Source: SZUA-430 sp034440355
Lineage (GTDB): Bacteria > Pseudomonadota > Alphaproteobacteria > Micropepsales > Micropepsaceae
Direction of reading: 5' to 3'
Length of the DNA: 56,960 nucleotides
NCBI GenBank assembly: GCA_034440355.1
Contig: JAWXBY010000019.1
Span: forward strand, 1 to 56,960
Position numbers and translations under genes: made by a program. Under the pieces are notes generated by a model. The model had not been told where the DNA came from and did no database searches. It worked only from the letters and a program-made list of their open reading frames with translations. Shown piece after piece: positions 16,979 through 24,005 of the stretch (positions are counted from its first letter, which is position 1; every line of letters begins with the position of its first letter).

Positions 16979-17188
16979 ATGTCGCAGAAGACCGGAACGG
17001 TCAAATTCTTCAACGCCACAAAAGGCTTTGGCTTTATCTCGCCGGAAGGCGGCGGCAAGGATGTGTTCGTGCACATCTCGGCCGTCGAGCGCGCGGGATG
17101 GCGTACGCTCAACGAAGGTCAGCGCGTTAGCTTCGACACCGAAGCCGACGCCCGCGGGCCGAAGGCGATCAATCTGAAGGCGGCGTAA
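16979..17188 (+). CDS. Cold-shock protein, CspA family
   Basis: 69 residues from the ATG at 16979, preceded by AAAGGA about ten bases upstream. The single OB-fold cold-shock domain is complete: GTVKFFNATKGFGFI (RNP1), DVFVHISAVERAG (RNP2) and the GPKAINL end. It binds single-stranded RNA/DNA and melts structure in the cytoplasm. The leader between the previous gene and the start is 217 bases, consistent with the long 5' UTR typical of cold-shock mRNAs, but no specific structure is claimed. A rho-independent terminator follows. Confidence 0.93.
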   Translation: MSQKTGTVKFFNATKGFGFISPEGGGKDVFVHISAVERAGWRTLNEGQRVSFDTEADARGPKAINLKAA

Positions 17189-17211
17189 TCGCCCCTTCCG
17201 ATTTGAACTCC

Positions 17212-17241
17212 AGGGCGGTCTTCGGGCCGCCCTTTTTCTTT
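17212..17241 (+). terminator. Rho-independent terminator of the cold-shock gene
   Basis: Stem AGGGCGG with CCGCCCT and a TCTTCGGG loop is followed directly by TTTTCTTT. It lies 24 bases after the stop of the cold-shock gene and before the first GrpB-family gene. Confidence 0.85.
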
Positions 17242-17266
17242 AGTTCTGTCGTGCTATCTCGAGTTG

Positions 17267-17794
17267 ATGAGCGATAAGCGGCCGGTCGTATTGGTGGCGC
17301 ATGATCCGGCGTGGACGAAGCGGGCCGCGACAGAGCGCATGCGCATGGTCGATGCGATCGGCGACATGCTTCTTGCCGTGCATCATATCGGGTCGACGTC
17401 GATCCCCGGCATCATCGCCAAACCTATCGTCGACCTGATGCCCATCGGACGCTCGCTCGAACTGATCGACGCGCAAGAGGATGCCGTGCGGACGCTGGGC
17501 TATGAGTGGCGCGGCGAGTTCGGGATCGTGGGGCGGCGGTTCTGTACGCTGAACGACGCTTCCGGCAAGCGTATCGTGCACGTCCACTTCTTTGCGCCGG
17601 ACTCGGACGAGATCGAGCCCAATCTGGCGTTTCGCGATTACCTGCGCGCCCATCGCGACGAAGCGCTCGCTTACCAGGCCGAGAAGTTGCGGGCGCTGGC
17701 CCTGCATCCGGACGACTCGGGCGCCTATACCGAGGAGAAGGGCGTCTGGATCAGGGCGTGCAAGGCGCGGGCGCTGGCCTGGGCGCGGCGTTGA
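17267..17794 (+). CDS. GrpB-family (UPF0157) nucleotidyltransferase-like protein, copy A
   Basis: 175 residues from the ATG at 17267; an adjacent TTG at 17264 is a weaker choice. The GrpB/UPF0157 signature VHHIGSTSIPGIIAKPIVDL is present with the following DLMP.... segment, and the end has EKGVWIRACKARALAW. The fold is related to nucleotidyltransferases; some family members modify CoA or glutamate-type substrates, but the role is generally unknown. It is the first of two tandem copies; the second starts 22 bases after its stop. The last 70 or so bases of the two genes are almost identical. Confidence 0.88.
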   Translation: MSDKRPVVLVAHDPAWTKRAATERMRMVDAIGDMLLAVHHIGSTSIPGIIAKPIVDLMPIGRSLELIDAQEDAVRTLGYEWRGEFGIVGRRFCTLNDASGKRIVHVHFFAPDSDEIEPNLAFRDYLRAHRDEALAYQAEKLRALALHPDDSGAYTEEKGVWIRACKARALAWARR

Positions 17795-17816
17795 CAGAGC
17801 GCCTGGGAGGCGCCGG

Positions 17817-18344
17817 ATGAGCGAGAGACGCGCGATCGAGTTGGTGCCGCATGATCCGGCTTGGGCGGCGCGCGCGGCGTTGGAGGCGCGGCGTCTTTCC
17901 GGCGCGGTCGGCGATGCGTTGATCACGGTGCATCACATCGGCTCGACATCGATCCCGGGCATCAAGGCTAAGCCGATCGTCGATCTGCTTGCGGTGGTGA
18001 GCGATCAAGCGGCGCTTGATGCGCGCGAAGCGAATGTGCGTGCGCTCGGTTATGATTGGCGCGGCGAGTTCGGGATTGCGGGGCGGCGGTATTGTCCGCT
18101 CGACGATACCGGCGGCAAGCGCGTGGTGCATGCTCATTTCTTCGCCGAAGGCTCAGACGAGATCGCGCGGCATCTGGCGTTTTGCCGTTATCTGCAAACG
18201 CATCCAGACGAGGCACACGCCTACCAGGCCGAGAAATTGCGCGCCGCGGCTCTTCATCCCGACGACACCGCCGCCTACACGGAAGAGAAGGGCGTCTGGA
18301 TCAGGGCGTGCGAGGCGCGGGCGCTGGCCTGGGCGCGGCGTTGA
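17817..18344 (+). CDS. GrpB-family (UPF0157) nucleotidyltransferase-like protein, copy B
   Basis: 175 residues, the same length as copy A and offset from it by exactly 550 bases. The core HIGSTSIPGIKAKPIVDL is preserved, then RALGYDWRGEFGIAGRRYC and the common ending. Differences from copy A are spread over the first 155 residues, while the last 20 are the same but for one residue (CEARALAW against CKARALAW). Two retained full-length copies suggest either recent duplication with gene conversion or diverged substrate choice. The next gene starts 77 bases later. Confidence 0.88.
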   Translation: MSERRAIELVPHDPAWAARAALEARRLSGAVGDALITVHHIGSTSIPGIKAKPIVDLLAVVSDQAALDAREANVRALGYDWRGEFGIAGRRYCPLDDTGGKRVVHAHFFAEGSDEIARHLAFCRYLQTHPDEAHAYQAEKLRAAALHPDDTAAYTEEKGVWIRACEARALAWARR

Positions 18345-18421
18345 CAGGGCGCGGGGGAAGCGTGCTCAAATCGCCGCTTCTCTCAGTGTTCGGGCAGGGG
18401 CGCCCTGTTACGGAGTTCACA

Positions 18422-18994
18422 ATGAACCACCGATCGATGTCGCGCTTGGTGCGCGGCAGTGTTGCCTGCGCGGCTCTGCTGACCGCGGCGGGATGCGCCG
18501 AGTTCGCCGATTTCATTTCGTCCGATACGGATGGGCGCAAGACAGAAGCCATTCAGCAAGCCGAGGCCGCGAATCTTTGGGAGATGACGCTGATGGCGGG
18601 GCGCTATGGCGTCATGCTCGATCAGGCACGCGAGATCCTGAGACTGCCCGAGCAGGCGTCGGGCGGCGCGTCATTCCCGACCGGCGACACTGAGAACGAC
18701 AAGCAGCGCGAGGCGCTGGCGAACTATCAGGCGGCCGTTGTGAAGGAGTTCGCCGTGGATGTCGGGCGCGCCTGCGCGCGTCGGCGCACGCCGAAGAAAG
18801 TGCGCGCGCTCGCCTGCGAGCAGCAGAAGAAACTGCCGGTAGAGCTGCGCACGCCTGTCACGCCCGAGATGCAGGCACTGGCCGTGCGCAACGACAATGT
18901 CGGCGAATACGTGATGACATGGTGGGACGCCGTGTGCGCCACAGCGCCGAAGCCAAAGAACGACGGCGACATGCCGGCGTGCGCGATGGAGTAG
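18422..18994 (+). CDS. Predicted lipoprotein, unknown function
   Basis: 190 residues. The N-terminus RLVRGSVACAALLTAAGCAEF is a lipoprotein signal peptide, with the lipobox LTAAGC giving an acylated Cys25; a second possible start is the ATG at 18437. The mature protein is mostly charged helix with a short region rich in Arg/Lys (RACARRRTPKKVR). No family is recognised. It is probably anchored in the outer or inner membrane facing the periplasm. It is convergent with the small gene at 18998, with three bases between the stops. Confidence 0.7.
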   Translation: MNHRSMSRLVRGSVACAALLTAAGCAEFADFISSDTDGRKTEAIQQAEAANLWEMTLMAGRYGVMLDQAREILRLPEQASGGASFPTGDTENDKQREALANYQAAVVKEFAVDVGRACARRRTPKKVRALACEQQKKLPVELRTPVTPEMQALAVRNDNVGEYVMTWWDAVCATAPKPKNDGDMPACAME

Positions 18995-18997
18995 GGG

Positions 18998-19378
18998 TTA
19001 CTTGGCTCTTGCTTGGATTGCTTGTACGCGCTGCCAGACATCGTCCGACATTTTGTATTGCCAAGCGGAGGTGGTCATCCGCGCGAATTTTGGATCGCTG
19101 ATGGCGCGGGCTTCGACCGCGTCGATGTAGGCGGGGCCGTGCCAGCCCAGTAGGTGCTCGAACGGGCCGGCGGCGATGTGACCGAGTTCTTCGTCGGCTT
19201 GGGCCGCCTCGACGGCGAACAGAAGGAACGTCCATTGCTGTTCGGCGGATGCAGTGAAGTTCATGAGAACGACGGCATCTGCGGCAGGCGTCTCTGACGG
19301 TTCTGGCTTGGTCCGGAGTTCGTTCATCCAGGCCTCGGCGAGATTTTGCAGGTCTATCTTATCGACACGTCTCCACAT
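18998..19378 (-). CDS. Small cytoplasmic protein, possibly DUF6869-like
   Basis: 126 residues, no signal peptide or membrane segment. The sequence has features seen in DUF6869-type proteins: an early WMNE segment, a WTFLLFAVE helix, AAGPFEHLLGWHGPAYIDAVEARA and a late W..V..I. I place it there only by resemblance. The function is unknown. It is convergent with the lipoprotein gene and divergent from ahcY, whose start is about 200 bases away across a region with a palindromic candidate operator. Confidence 0.6.
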   Translation of the reverse strand: MWRRVDKIDLQNLAEAWMNELRTKPEPSETPAADAVVLMNFTASAEQQWTFLLFAVEAAQADEELGHIAAGPFEHLLGWHGPAYIDAVEARAISDPKFARMTTSAWQYKMSDDVWQRVQAIQARAK

Positions 19379-19474
19379 TTTTTTTGCGCGTGATGCGCTG
19401 TTAGGGGCGCGCTTGTTGCCCCAGAGTCGGCCTCGAGCGCAAGGGTTAGCGCCTAAGTGACTGGAGGACTTAAA

Positions 19475-19496
19475 GATATAAACATTTCTTTATATC
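19475..19496. promoter_or_regulatory. Candidate operator upstream of ahcY
   Basis: GATATAAA and TTTATATC are perfect 8-bp inverted repeats separated by CATTTC, lying 78 bases before the ahcY start in an AT-rich patch that stands out from the GC-rich surroundings. AT-rich palindromes upstream of methyl-cycle genes in Proteobacteria are bound by the ArsR-type regulator SahR; that identity is inferred from gene context. No sahR gene is in the window. Confidence 0.5.
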
Positions 19497-19574
19497 CCGC
19501 TTGTGGGGCCGGTTTGCGGGTGGTATAGAGCCCGAAATGGCGCCTCGGGGGTGCCTCACGCACGGAGCTTTTCA

Positions 19575-20969
19575 ATGGCACACGATTACGTCGTCACCGA
19601 TATCAAGCTTGCGGATTGGGGGCGGCGCGAGATCGCGATCGCCGAGACCGAAATGCCCGGGCTGATGGCGACGCGCGAGGAATACGGCAAATCGAAACCG
19701 CTGAAGGGCGCGCGGATCGCCGGCTGTTTGCACATGACGATCCAGACGGCGGTGTTGATCGAGACGCTGAAGGAGCTTGGCGCGGATGTGCGTTGGGCGT
19801 CGTGCAATATTTTCTCGACGCAGGATCATGCAGCCTCGGCCATCGCGGCGTCGGGTACGCCGGTGTTCGCCAAGAAGGGCGAGACGCTGATCGAATATTG
19901 GGAATACGTGCACAAGCTGTTCGAGTGGGCCGACGGCGGCGTGCCGAACATGATTCTCGACGACGGCGGCGATGCAACGTTGCTTTGCGTGCTGGGGCCG
20001 AAGGCCGAGCGCGACATCGGCGTGATCTCGAAGCCGAAGAACGAGGAAGAAGAGGCCCTGTTCGCCGTTATGAAAAAGACGATCGAGAAGAAGCCCGGCT
20101 TCTACTCGAAGATCGCGGCGGCCATCAAAGGCGTCACCGAAGAGACGACGACCGGCGTGCACCGGCTTTATCAGATGGCCGAGCGCAAGGAGCTTCCGTT
20201 CCCGGCGATCAACGTCAACGACAGCGTGACGAAGTCGAAGTTCGACAATCTCTACGGCTGCCGTGAGAGCCTTGTCGACGGCATCAAGCGCGGTACGGAC
20301 GTGATGATGTCGGGCAAGGTCGCGATGGTTGCGGGCTTCGGCGACGTGGGCAAGGGTTCGGCGGCGTCGCTGCGCAATGCCGGTTGCCGCGTGATCGTGT
20401 CGGAGATCGATCCGATCTGCGCGCTGCAGGCATCGATGGAAGGCTATGAGGTCGCGACGATGGACGATGCGGCGCCGCGCGCCGACATCTTCGTCACGGC
20501 GACGGGCAACGTCGACGTGATCACGGTCGAGCATATGCGGGCGATGAAAGATCGCGCGATCGTTTGTAATATCGGGCACTTCGATTCCGAGATTCAGGTG
20601 GCGGCGCTGCGCAATTTCAAGTGGCACAACGTGAAGCCGCAGGTGGACGAGATCGAATTCCCGGGCGGCAAGCGGATCATTCTGCTGTCGGAAGGGCGTC
20701 TCGTGAACCTCGGCAACGGCACGGGGCATCCGAGCTTTGTGATGAGCTCGTCGTTCACGAACCAGACCTTGGCGCAGATCGAATTGTGGCTGAACCACGC
20801 CAAGTACGAGAACAAGGTGTTCACGCTGCCCAAGAAGCTGGACGAGAAGGTCGCGCGTCTGCACTTGGCGAAGCTGGGCGTGAAGCTGACCAAGCTTTCG
20901 CCGCAGCAGGCGGAGTATCTGGGCATCGACCGCGAAGGTCCGTTCAAGACGGATCATTACCGCTACTAG
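19575..20969 (+). CDS. ahcY: Adenosylhomocysteinase
   Basis: 464 residues, the usual bacterial length. It hydrolyses S-adenosylhomocysteine to adenosine and homocysteine, using bound NAD+, to keep the methyl cycle running. Motifs visible are GCLHMTIQTAVLIETL near the start, SCNIFSTQDHAASAIA, the NAD-binding glycine loop VAGFGDVGKGSAASL and the C-terminal KTDHYRY, which closes the partner subunit's cofactor site. The true start is the ATG at 19575 (MAHDYVV). The MOSC gene follows 11 bases downstream. The palindrome at 19475-19496 is a candidate control site. Confidence 0.97.
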   Translation: MAHDYVVTDIKLADWGRREIAIAETEMPGLMATREEYGKSKPLKGARIAGCLHMTIQTAVLIETLKELGADVRWASCNIFSTQDHAASAIAASGTPVFAKKGETLIEYWEYVHKLFEWADGGVPNMILDDGGDATLLCVLGPKAERDIGVISKPKNEEEEALFAVMKKTIEKKPGFYSKIAAAIKGVTEETTTGVHRLYQMAERKELPFPAINVNDSVTKSKFDNLYGCRESLVDGIKRGTDVMMSGKVAMVAGFGDVGKGSAASLRNAGCRVIVSEIDPICALQASMEGYEVATMDDAAPRADIFVTATGNVDVITVEHMRAMKDRAIVCNIGHFDSEIQVAALRNFKWHNVKPQVDEIEFPGGKRIILLSEGRLVNLGNGTGHPSFVMSSSFTNQTLAQIELWLNHAKYENKVFTLPKKLDEKVARLHLAKLGVKLTKLSPQQAEYLGIDREGPFKTDHYRY

Positions 20970-20980
20970 GAGCACGCGAG

Positions 20981-21829
20981 ATGCGCGTCGTCTCGCTGCA
21001 CTTCTATCCGATCAAAGGCGTGCGCGCCGTCAATCCTGACGGCGTGCGCGTTGCGCCGCGCGGGCTTGACGGCGACCGCCGTTGGCTTGTCGTCGATCGG
21101 ACGGGGATGTTCCACACACAGCGTTCGCGTTCGGGCTTAGCGACGATTACCGCGCAGGTGACCGCGAACGGTCTTCGGTTGTCGGCGCCGGGCGTCGCCG
21201 ATCTGCTCGTCGAAACGCCGTCGGGCGCGGAGCGTCTTGACGTCACGGTGTGGGACACGACGGTGAGCGCCGCGGTGGCGGATGCGTCGGCGCATGCGTG
21301 GGTGTCGGCGGTGCTCGGCGACGATGTGCTGCTTGTGCATATGGACGCGCGGACGAATCGTTTGAAGCGCGGGATTTGGACGGCGGAGCCCCTGCCGGTG
21401 ACGTTTGCGGATGCCTATCCGGTTTTGATCGCGACGACGGGGTCGCTGGCGGCGCTCAACGCCGAGATCGTGCAGCGCGGCGGCGCGGCTGTGCCGATGG
21501 CGCGCTTCCGGCCGAACATCGTGATCGAGTGCGATGAGCCGTGGCGCGAGGATTATTGGAAGGCGCTGCGCATCGGCGGGATCGAGGTCGATCTCGTCAA
21601 GCCCTGCGACCGCTGCATCGTCACGACCAAAGATCAGACGACGGGCGAGAGCATGGGGAAAGAACCGCTCGCCAGTCTGACGCGTCTTCGCATGTCGGCG
21701 GATCCGCGGGTGAAAGGCGTGCTGTTCGGGTGGAACAGCGTGCCGCGCGCGATCGGGCGTGTCGAGATCGGCGACCGGGTTGAGGTTCTGGCGGCGCGGC
21801 CTGAAGGATTTCCGCTCGCGCGGGTGTGA
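20981..21829 (+). CDS. MOSC-domain protein, YcbX-like
   Basis: 282 residues from the ATG at 20981, 11 bases after ahcY. It has the N-terminal beta-barrel MOSC_N domain (YPIKGVRAVNPDGVRVAPRGLDGDRRWLV as separate strands) and the C-terminal MOSC domain with the conserved Cys in DLVKPCDRCIVTT. MOSC proteins carry sulfur or handle molybdenum cofactor; E. coli YcbX detoxifies N-hydroxylated bases with a ferredoxin-like domain that is absent here. The length fits the stand-alone form. A molybdenum-dependent N-hydroxyl reductase role is plausible but unproven. Confidence 0.88.
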   Translation: MRVVSLHFYPIKGVRAVNPDGVRVAPRGLDGDRRWLVVDRTGMFHTQRSRSGLATITAQVTANGLRLSAPGVADLLVETPSGAERLDVTVWDTTVSAAVADASAHAWVSAVLGDDVLLVHMDARTNRLKRGIWTAEPLPVTFADAYPVLIATTGSLAALNAEIVQRGGAAVPMARFRPNIVIECDEPWREDYWKALRIGGIEVDLVKPCDRCIVTTKDQTTGESMGKEPLASLTRLRMSADPRVKGVLFGWNSVPRAIGRVEIGDRVEVLAARPEGFPLARV

Positions 21830-21889
21830 TCGCGCCTTCATTTCGACGATGTTGCGCGCGAAGCTGACGCGTCACTTAGGGAGAGTTCT

Positions 21890-22465
21890 ATGACCGTTCG
21901 TTCGCTTGCAGGTTTGGCGGGTGCACTCATGTTGGGCGGGTTTGCCCTCGCCGGTGTCGAGCGCGTTGCGGTCGAGGCCAAGGCGGCGCCGGATTGTTCG
22001 GCGGCGGCGTGGCGGGATTGGACGCCGGCCAGAGGCCGTACCTATCGCACCGAGGCCTTTTCGAATGGCGGCAATTGCGCGACGGCGGTGGTGACGCTCG
22101 CGGTGCGCGCGCCCGATGGGACAGTGCTGTGGAGCGAGGCGGCGCCGGGTGCGCATGTGATGATCTTCGCCGGCGTGAAGACGCGCGGTGAGATGGTGAA
22201 GGCGCTGGGCGAATGGCTGGCCCAAGATCACATGTTCAAGTCGTCGGCGGATTTTCCGCCGTGGGCTGCTGGCGACGAGACGCCGAAGAGCGGCGAGTTT
22301 CCGTTCTACCCGGAGGCCGGCGTCGATCGCGAAACTTATGAGCAGATCCGTGCGCAGCGGCTGCCGGTGTTTTGCTATGTGCAGGGGATGGAGAGCCTCG
22401 CCTGTCTCACGGTCACGCGCGACGGTCAGATGGAGAAAGTCGGCGTGCAGTTGTTCCCCGGCTAG
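21890..22465 (+). CDS. Exported protein, unknown function
   Basis: 191 residues. A signal peptide (RSLAGLAGALMLGGFALAG) is followed by a mature protein with four cysteines, two near its start (DCSAAAW, GNCATAVV) and two near the end (FCYVQGM, LACLTVT), which suggest two disulfides in the periplasm. A WAAGDE segment and FYPEAGVDRETYEQIRAQ are other visible features. No family is recognised. It ends four bases inside the convergent EEP-family gene. Confidence 0.65.
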   Translation: MTVRSLAGLAGALMLGGFALAGVERVAVEAKAAPDCSAAAWRDWTPARGRTYRTEAFSNGGNCATAVVTLAVRAPDGTVLWSEAAPGAHVMIFAGVKTRGEMVKALGEWLAQDHMFKSSADFPPWAAGDETPKSGEFPFYPEAGVDRETYEQIRAQRLPVFCYVQGMESLACLTVTRDGQMEKVGVQLFPG

Positions 22466-23394
22466 TTCTTGAATTTGATCTCGGCGAGTACGGCGCGGTG
22501 ATCCGAGCCCGGGATTGTGATCAGCGTGCGGGAGACGAAGGTTATTTCCTGCGACGCCAGCATGTGATCGATCGGGATCCCTAAGTCGCGCGGCAGGAAT
22601 GTCAGCCATGTGCCGCTGGGGCCGGTCAGCACGTCGAGTGCCGCGAAGGTGCGGGCGTGCGTGATGACGGCGCCCCATGTCGACGCGTTGAAATCGCCGA
22701 CTAGCAAGCGCGGGCCGGTGCGGGCGTTCACGGTTTCAGCGATTTCCTGCATCTCGGCCATTTGCGAACCGCTCCCTTCGAGCAACGGCGGCAGCGAGAG
22801 GTGCGCGGCGAAGAGTGTCAGCGTGCGTTCGCCGATTGTGACCTTCGCTGCGCCAAGCGGGCGGCGGTGTTTGGGCACGGGAAGTTCGGCGGCGATGTCT
22901 TCGAGCGGAAAGCGCGAGAGGATGAGCGCGTCGGCCGGACGCTCAAGCCAGCTTTCGACGCGATAGGGGAAGGCGTCGGCCATCGCGTCGAGATCGGGGC
23001 GCACGCGCGGGATCACTTCGTGCAGGACGACGATGTCGGGGTTCAGTTCGCGCACGGCCTTCGCAGCTTCGTCGAGGCGCCTGTTGTTGTAGTAGACGTT
23101 GAAAAGCAGGACCTTCACCGTCGGACCGGTGGCTTCAGCCGGCGTTGGTTTCTGTATCCACGGCCAGGCAATCAAGAGGTTCGTGAGGAGGGCCGCGACG
23201 GCGACGAGCGCGGTGCCGTAGCGCGCGGTCATGAGGGCGATCAGCGCGATAACGACCGCGCCGACGAGGGCCGGGAGGACGAACTGCCCGAAAAGATCGA
23301 TCAGCGGGTGAAGGCGTCCGAAGGCGGCACCGAATGCGACAATGAAGAGGCCGATCAACACGGCATTGCAGAACGCGCTGATCAAGGTGTGCAT
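22462..23394 (-). CDS. Membrane-anchored endonuclease/exonuclease/phosphatase (EEP) family protein
   Basis: 310 residues. Three hydrophobic helices in the first ~85 residues (ISAFCNAVLIGLFIVAFGAAF, FVLPALVGAVVIALIALM, ALVAVAALLTNLLIAWPW) anchor it, then comes an EEP domain with LNPDIVVLHEV (metal-binding Glu), FAAHLSLPP, LLVGDFNAS (Asp/Asn) and GSDHRAVLAEI (catalytic Asp-His). The catalytic set is complete. EEP domains cleave phosphodiesters in nucleic acids, phosphoinositides or sphingomyelin; the membrane location favours a lipid or extracytoplasmic substrate. It overlaps the convergent gene by four bases. Confidence 0.9.
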   Translation of the reverse strand: MHTLISAFCNAVLIGLFIVAFGAAFGRLHPLIDLFGQFVLPALVGAVVIALIALMTARYGTALVAVAALLTNLLIAWPWIQKPTPAEATGPTVKVLLFNVYYNNRRLDEAAKAVRELNPDIVVLHEVIPRVRPDLDAMADAFPYRVESWLERPADALILSRFPLEDIAAELPVPKHRRPLGAAKVTIGERTLTLFAAHLSLPPLLEGSGSQMAEMQEIAETVNARTGPRLLVGDFNASTWGAVITHARTFAALDVLTGPSGTWLTFLPRDLGIPIDHMLASQEITFVSRTLITIPGSDHRAVLAEIKFKN

Positions 23395-23478
23395 GCGGGG
23401 GCCTGTGTGGTTGGCGCGACCCTAGCGCGGTCCGGTGCGGGGTGCTTGTGGCTTATGTCACGCTGGTGCGCGCATCGG

Positions 23479-23534
23479 CCCTCATCCGTCTCGACGCCTT
23501 TGGCGTCGATCCACCTTCTCCCAGAGGGAGAAGG
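23479..23534. repeat. Dispersed palindromic repeat with two hairpins
   Basis: The stretch has the hairpin CGACGCCTTTGGCGTCG and, further right, CCTTCTCCCAGAGGGAGAAGG, a self-complementary stem. Repeats of this sequence type (ending in the CTCCC/GGGAG stem) are common in intergenic regions of alphaproteobacteria. Only one copy occurs in this window. Confidence 0.6.
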
Positions 23535-23696
23535 GCAACGGTTTGGTGCATGGGGAGGCGGTGCGATGCGGGCCGTTATTGTTGGTGGTTCGTTTGCGGG
23601 TTGGCTGGCGCAATTGGGCAACATGGTGACGGGGCGTTGTTTTAGTGGGTGGCTCTTCAGACGCTGGATGATGTGGCGGGGCTAAATCGTTACCGA

Positions 23697-23728
23697 GACG
23701 TTAAAATCGGCAACCTCGCATTAACGTC
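23697..23728. promoter_or_regulatory. Candidate divL regulatory palindrome
   Basis: GACGTTAA and TTAACGTC form a perfect 8-bp inverted repeat separated by 16 bases. They lie about 280 bases before the divL start, and a TTAACCAT (23776-23783) is 47 bases further down. TTAA-type half-sites are the core of CtrA recognition in alphaproteobacteria, and DivL belongs to the CtrA pathway. The sites are seen; CtrA binding is inferred. Confidence 0.35.
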
Positions 23729-24005
23729 TGCGGACGCGTCCCAAGCCTCTGACTCAGCTTGGTTTTCGCCGGGCGTTAACCATCAGTGCGAGGACAGGAC
23801 TCAGGGTCGTTCCTATCATCGGGTGGACAAAGTGATTCTCGCAAACAGGGGGTACGGGCGCGGGCGACGGGGGCTGTTCGAGGATCGATGCGTTGGCGCT
23901 CTGATGGGCTGCCTCCGATCCTTGTGGAAAACGGACACTGTTCTTCCCGCGTGAGGCGCCGTTCGTGCGCCGGCCGTCGCTCCTGCAACAAGGCATGGGG
24001 TCGGA

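Larger units (their letters stand above)
23395..24005. other. 611-base gap with repeat and promoter region of divL
   Basis: I see no convincing gene here: the open frames are short and lack usual composition or start sites. The left part holds a dispersed palindromic repeat (23479-23534). The right part is upstream of divL and holds the TTAA-bearing inverted repeat at 23697-23728 and a TTAACCAT at 23776-23783, which resembles the CtrA half-site. Confidence 0.6.

Noticed and set aside
19379..19574. SAH or SAM riboswitch upstream of ahcY
   Set aside because: I could not find the conserved pairing pattern of either class; the AT-rich palindrome is better explained as a protein operator.
23776..23783. 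A CRISPR or phage-like signal in the AT-richer gap
   Set aside because: No repeat-spacer structure is present; only single palindromes are seen.
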